DNA from: Cochleicola gelatinilyticus
Lineage (GTDB): Bacteria > Bacteroidota > Bacteroidia > Flavobacteriales > Flavobacteriaceae
NCBI RefSeq assembly: GCF_001637325.1
Contig: NZ_LRXL01000037.1
Coordinates: 186,001-250,000 of the forward strand
Direction of reading: 5' to 3'
Length of the DNA stretch: 64,000 nucleotides
The notes below the pieces were generated by a model that was given only the letters and a program-made list of their open reading frames with translations, did no database searches and had not been told where the DNA came from. Within the stretch, counting starts at the first letter, position 1. Each line of letters begins with the position of its first letter. The translations under genes and the position numbers were made by a program. Below are positions 61,218 to 64,000 of the stretch, in pieces.

Positions 61218-62642
61218 TTATTGCCATCCACCACCTAAGGCTTCGTATAAATCGATAATGCTGATTAACTGCTGAAATTTATTATCTATACTATTTAACT
61301 CTGCATTTAAGGCACTTTCACGAGCTGTTAGAAGGTCTAGATAAGTGGCATATCCATTTTTCAGTAATTCTTCAGAATTGTTTTCAGCATTTCTAAGTGC
61401 GCTTACTTCGTTGCTACGAAATTCGAATTTTTCGGTTTCTGCTTTATAATCGTATAATGCGTTAGAAACTTCATTTCCAGCAATTAGTAGCGTTTTTTTG
61501 AAATTTAAAAATGCCTGTTCTTGTTCCGCTAAAGCGACCTCATGTTGTGTTTTTATAGCACGTCTATTAAAAATTGGTTGCGCTAACCCACCTAGAAGAT
61601 TAGCAAATAGGGAATTTGTATTTAATAATTCATCTAATTCTAAACTTTGAAATCCTGTGGAAGCTGTAAACGTAAGTGACGGATAAAAACTACTTCGAGC
61701 TACATTGGTAAATTCGAAGGCTTGTATTAGTGCATATTCTGAAGCGATTACATCTGGGCGATTTGCTAAAAGAGTTGCCGGAACACCAAGTTTTAAATCG
61801 GATTCTAAGGTCTGATTTTCTAATTCATTTCTACGTATTAGAGCACCAGGCTTTCCTAGAAGCAAATTTAATGCGTTTTCAGTTTTAAAAATTGCAGTTT
61901 CAAGATCAACTGCAAGTGCTCTTGCATTGTTATATTGTGCAATGTTTTGGTCTACTGCAACTTGTGTGACTTGTCCTGCATCCTTTAAAGCACGAATGGT
62001 AAAGACACTACTATCCCGTGCAATAATTGTTTTATTTGTTATTTCTAATTGAGCATCTAGTGCAAGCAACTGATAATACGTGGCAGCAATGTTGGCTACC
62101 AAGGCAGTTTTAACGGCTTTATGCGCTGCAACCGATTGTAAATATCTCGCTTCTGTTGCTCGTTTGTTACTTCGTATTTTACCCCAGATATCTGCTTCCC
62201 AAGATAATGATCCAGAAAGTTCAAATTGATCGATATGGTCGGTACCTAAACCTCTTAAAATTGCACCTTGTTGTCCGTTTTCAGACAAGTATGATCGGGA
62301 GGCGGATGCATTTGCCGAAATTGTTGGGAGGTATCCTGCTTTCCCTTGTTTTAAGTAGGCTTCAGCGGCAGCCATTTGTTGAAGAGCGACGCGTATATCT
62401 AAATTGTTTTGAAGCCCCTCGTTGATATACTGTTGTAGATAGGTGTCTGAAAATAAATCTTTCCATGATACCATTGCCATCGAAATACTATCGGTAGGCA
62501 AATTATCTGTTCTGTACAGGTTTTCAGTTTCAGAAATTTCGGGTCGTGTGTATTCTTTAGCTACAAAGCAACTTTGCAATAAAAAAAGCATGATAACGCC
62601 AAATCCAGTTCTATATAAATAAGGTTGTTTGATCATTTTCAT
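61218..62642 (-). CDS. RND efflux outer-membrane factor (TolC/NodT family lipoprotein)
   Basis: A 474-residue protein with a lipoprotein signal (GFGVIMLFLLQSCFVAKEY) and two OEP repeats: WKDLFSDTYLQQYINEGLQNN, RVALQQMAAAEAYLKQGKAG, FELSGSLSWEADIWG and the second repeat with LLANRPDVIASEYAL, typical for NodT. It forms the outer-membrane channel of the efflux pump. The ATG at 62642 is one base behind the RND stop, so translation is coupled; upstream in-frame starts would overlap the RND gene. Confidence 0.92.
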   Translation of the reverse strand: MKMIKQPYLYRTGFGVIMLFLLQSCFVAKEYTRPEISETENLYRTDNLPTDSISMAMVSWKDLFSDTYLQQYINEGLQNNLDIRVALQQMAAAEAYLKQGKAGYLPTISANASASRSYLSENGQQGAILRGLGTDHIDQFELSGSLSWEADIWGKIRSNKRATEARYLQSVAAHKAVKTALVANIAATYYQLLALDAQLEITNKTIIARDSSVFTIRALKDAGQVTQVAVDQNIAQYNNARALAVDLETAIFKTENALNLLLGKPGALIRRNELENQTLESDLKLGVPATLLANRPDVIASEYALIQAFEFTNVARSSFYPSLTFTASTGFQSLELDELLNTNSLFANLLGGLAQPIFNRRAIKTQHEVALAEQEQAFLNFKKTLLIAGNEVSNALYDYKAETEKFEFRSNEVSALRNAENNSEELLKNGYATYLDLLTARESALNAELNSIDNKFQQLISIIDLYEALGGGWQ

Positions 62643-62643
62643 T

Positions 62644-64000
62644 TTACAATTCGTTAGTTTCATCAATTCTTTTACTGGAGACTTTTTCCTGTAACCATTG
62701 GAAAAAGATGAATAATATTGGGATTACAAAAACCCCGAGAATAGTTCCAATTAACATTCCACCCGCTGCCCCCGTACCAATAGATCGGTTACCTTCCGCA
62801 CCTACACCCGAGGCGAGTACCAATGGCATAAGCCCTAGTATAAAAGCAAATGAGGTCATTAAAATTGGACGTAATCTAGCTTTGGCACCATGTATAGCAG
62901 CATCTACTAGTCCTTCACCGTTTCTTCTTCGTTGTAAGGCAAACTCTACAATTAAGATGGCGTTCTTAGCCAATAACCCTACCAACATGACCAATGCTAT
63001 CTGGAAATAAATGTTGTTTTGTAGTCCGAACAGTTTTGTCGAAATAAAGGCGCCAAAAATTCCTACTGGCAAGGAAAGCAATACCGAGAAGGGTAATAAA
63101 TAGCTTTCATACTGGGCAGCCAATAAGAAGAATACAAACACTACACAAAGAATAAAAATAGTAGTTGTTTGATTCCCTGCGTTAACTTCTTCTCGTGAAA
63201 GTCCCGAGTATGCTACTTCTAGATTGGAAGGTAATTTGGAGGCTTCTTCATTAACCACCGCAATGGCATCCCCAGAACTAAAACCAGGATTGGAAGCTCC
63301 GGTAATTTTTGCTGAGTTATATAGATTAAATCGAGTGACCGATTGCGGTCCATATACACGTTTTAGGGACACAAATTGAGTAATAGGTGCCATTTCACCA
63401 CTTCCTGTTCTAATAAACAATCCATTTAGTGAATTTTCATCGGTACGATCTTCTGGTAGCGACTGAACATACACTCGATATTGTTTACCAAATCGAGCAA
63501 AATCTGCTGCGTAAACCCCTCCAATATAACCTTGAAGGGTAGAAAAAATACTGCTTACTGAAACACCTAATTTCTTTGCGACTGGAACATTAATGTCTAA
63601 TTCAAATTGAGGATACTTAGTGTTAAAAGCAGTTTGCCCATATTGAATTTCAGGATGTTGCATTAAATTTCCAATAAACTCTTGTGATGATGCATCTAAT
63701 TCCCTAACATCACCACCCGATTTGTCTAAAAGATTCACTTCGAACCCAGAGGATAATCCGAACCCTGGAATGCTTGGAGGGGCAAAAAATAAAACTCTTG
63801 CTTCAGGTATTCCGGCTGCCATTCCAAATAGCTTTCCAGTAATAGCAGCTAATGATTGATCGTCGTCTTCCCGTTCACTCCAATCTTTCAGTTTAATAAA
63901 ACCAAATCCGTAATTACTACCCCCACCGTTGATAAGACTTCGGCCGTTTACAACAGTAACAGCTTCCACACCCTCGATCTGAGAAGCATTTTTATAGACA
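62644..64000 (-). CDS. RND efflux inner-membrane transporter (HAE1/AcrB type), C-terminal part
   Basis: The frame is open to the right edge of the window, so only the C-terminal 451 residues are seen. The sequence has the second periplasmic domain, then membrane segments with AAQYESYLLPFSVLLSLPVGIFGA and KNAILIVEFALQRR (motif around transmembrane helix 10), and ends in FIFFQWLQEKVSSK. It is a hydrophobe/amphiphile efflux pump. The N-terminal half, with the proton-relay acids, and probably the membrane-fusion gene are outside the window. Confidence 0.93.
   Translation of the reverse strand, partial: VYKNASQIEGVEAVTVVNGRSLINGGGSNYGFGFIKLKDWSEREDDDQSLAAITGKLFGMAAGIPEARVLFFAPPSIPGFGLSSGFEVNLLDKSGGDVRELDASSQEFIGNLMQHPEIQYGQTAFNTKYPQFELDINVPVAKKLGVSVSSIFSTLQGYIGGVYAADFARFGKQYRVYVQSLPEDRTDENSLNGLFIRTGSGEMAPITQFVSLKRVYGPQSVTRFNLYNSAKITGASNPGFSSGDAIAVVNEEASKLPSNLEVAYSGLSREEVNAGNQTTTIFILCVVFVFFLLAAQYESYLLPFSVLLSLPVGIFGAFISTKLFGLQNNIYFQIALVMLVGLLAKNAILIVEFALQRRRNGEGLVDAAIHGAKARLRPILMTSFAFILGLMPLVLASGVGAEGNRSIGTGAAGGMLIGTILGVFVIPILFIFFQWLQEKVSSKRIDETNEL

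Noticed and set aside
1-64000. CRISPR arrays, prophage or integrative elements, rRNA genes, toxin-antitoxin pairs
   Set aside because: No regularly spaced repeats, integrase, phage structural genes or rRNA signatures were seen on either strand.

Overview
The window comes from an AT-rich chromosome of a member of the Bacteroidota, almost certainly the family Flavobacteriaceae. Signs of this are a gliding-type (T9SS) C-terminal sorting domain, SusC-like carboxypeptidase-regulatory and plug modules, SPI-type lipoproteins, menaquinone (men) genes, a bacillithiol gene (bshB1), promoters of the TAnnTTTG type in front of both tRNA genes, frequent TTG starts, few Shine-Dalgarno sequences and tRNAs without an encoded CCA. 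The gene set (Na+/acetate symporters, Acs, porin, Hut enzymes, Glu dehydrogenase) suits an aerobic heterotroph, possibly marine. No phage, CRISPR array, complete IS or rRNA operon is visible.

Layout. 1-2.4 kb: menC (cut by the window edge), a CPBP membrane protease and menE. 2.5-12.1 kb: a VWA/DUF3520 protein, an M24 peptidase, an NTF2-like protein, an MFS carrier, an acyl-CoA carboxylase beta subunit, a tiny membrane protein and ettA. 12.1-20.5 kb: a methyltransferase, a CEOS-like dehydrogenase, an MBL lipoprotein, a histidine-degradation operon (hutI-hutG-GNAT), and a PLP lyase translationally coupled to bshB1. 20.6-27.5 kb: tRNA-His, an M28 peptidase, an MBL-double-rhodanese protein, a DUF2383 protein, a DUF2652 pair, an OmpA-fold/PorT-like barrel, two tiny hydrophilic ORFs and tRNA-Ser. 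27.6-42.6 kb: a stress/regulatory block (SDR, DUF2938-like, FUSC, a soluble histidine kinase, an NtrC-type sigma-54 regulator, then an operon of a 40-aa basic peptide, Glu dehydrogenase, a GreA/Rnk-like protein, two paralogous unknown proteins and a universal stress protein), followed by an SdiA-regulated-type protein, a second two-component system, an HD protein and a PepSY-like protein. 42.9-50.6 kb: a T9SS-secreted BNR-repeat protein, a TPR/LuxR-type regulator, and a divergent GIY-YIG (UvrC-like) / UvrD-like helicase pair. 50.7-59.9 kb: an acetate cluster (porin, DUF4212, ActP, a CbrA-like symporter-kinase, a receiver protein, Acs). 60-64 kb: an InsA-like zinc-ribbon/HTH protein and an RND efflux operon (RND, OMF, TetR).

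The strongest new-looking signals are: (1) an exact sigma-54 -24/-12 promoter (34394-34408) lying between an NtrC-type regulator gene and a six-gene stress operon that contains unknown small proteins; (2) two copies of a structured RNA element (9644-9748 and 13289-13400) whose closing helix differs in sequence but keeps pairing; (3) two identical 11-bp palindromes, 18 bp apart, over the divergent promoters of a UvrD-like helicase and a GIY-YIG protein whose DnaQ-like domain has lost its catalytic acids; (4) the acetate transport/sensing cluster with several unannotated small proteins and a 12-bp direct repeat in front of the porin.
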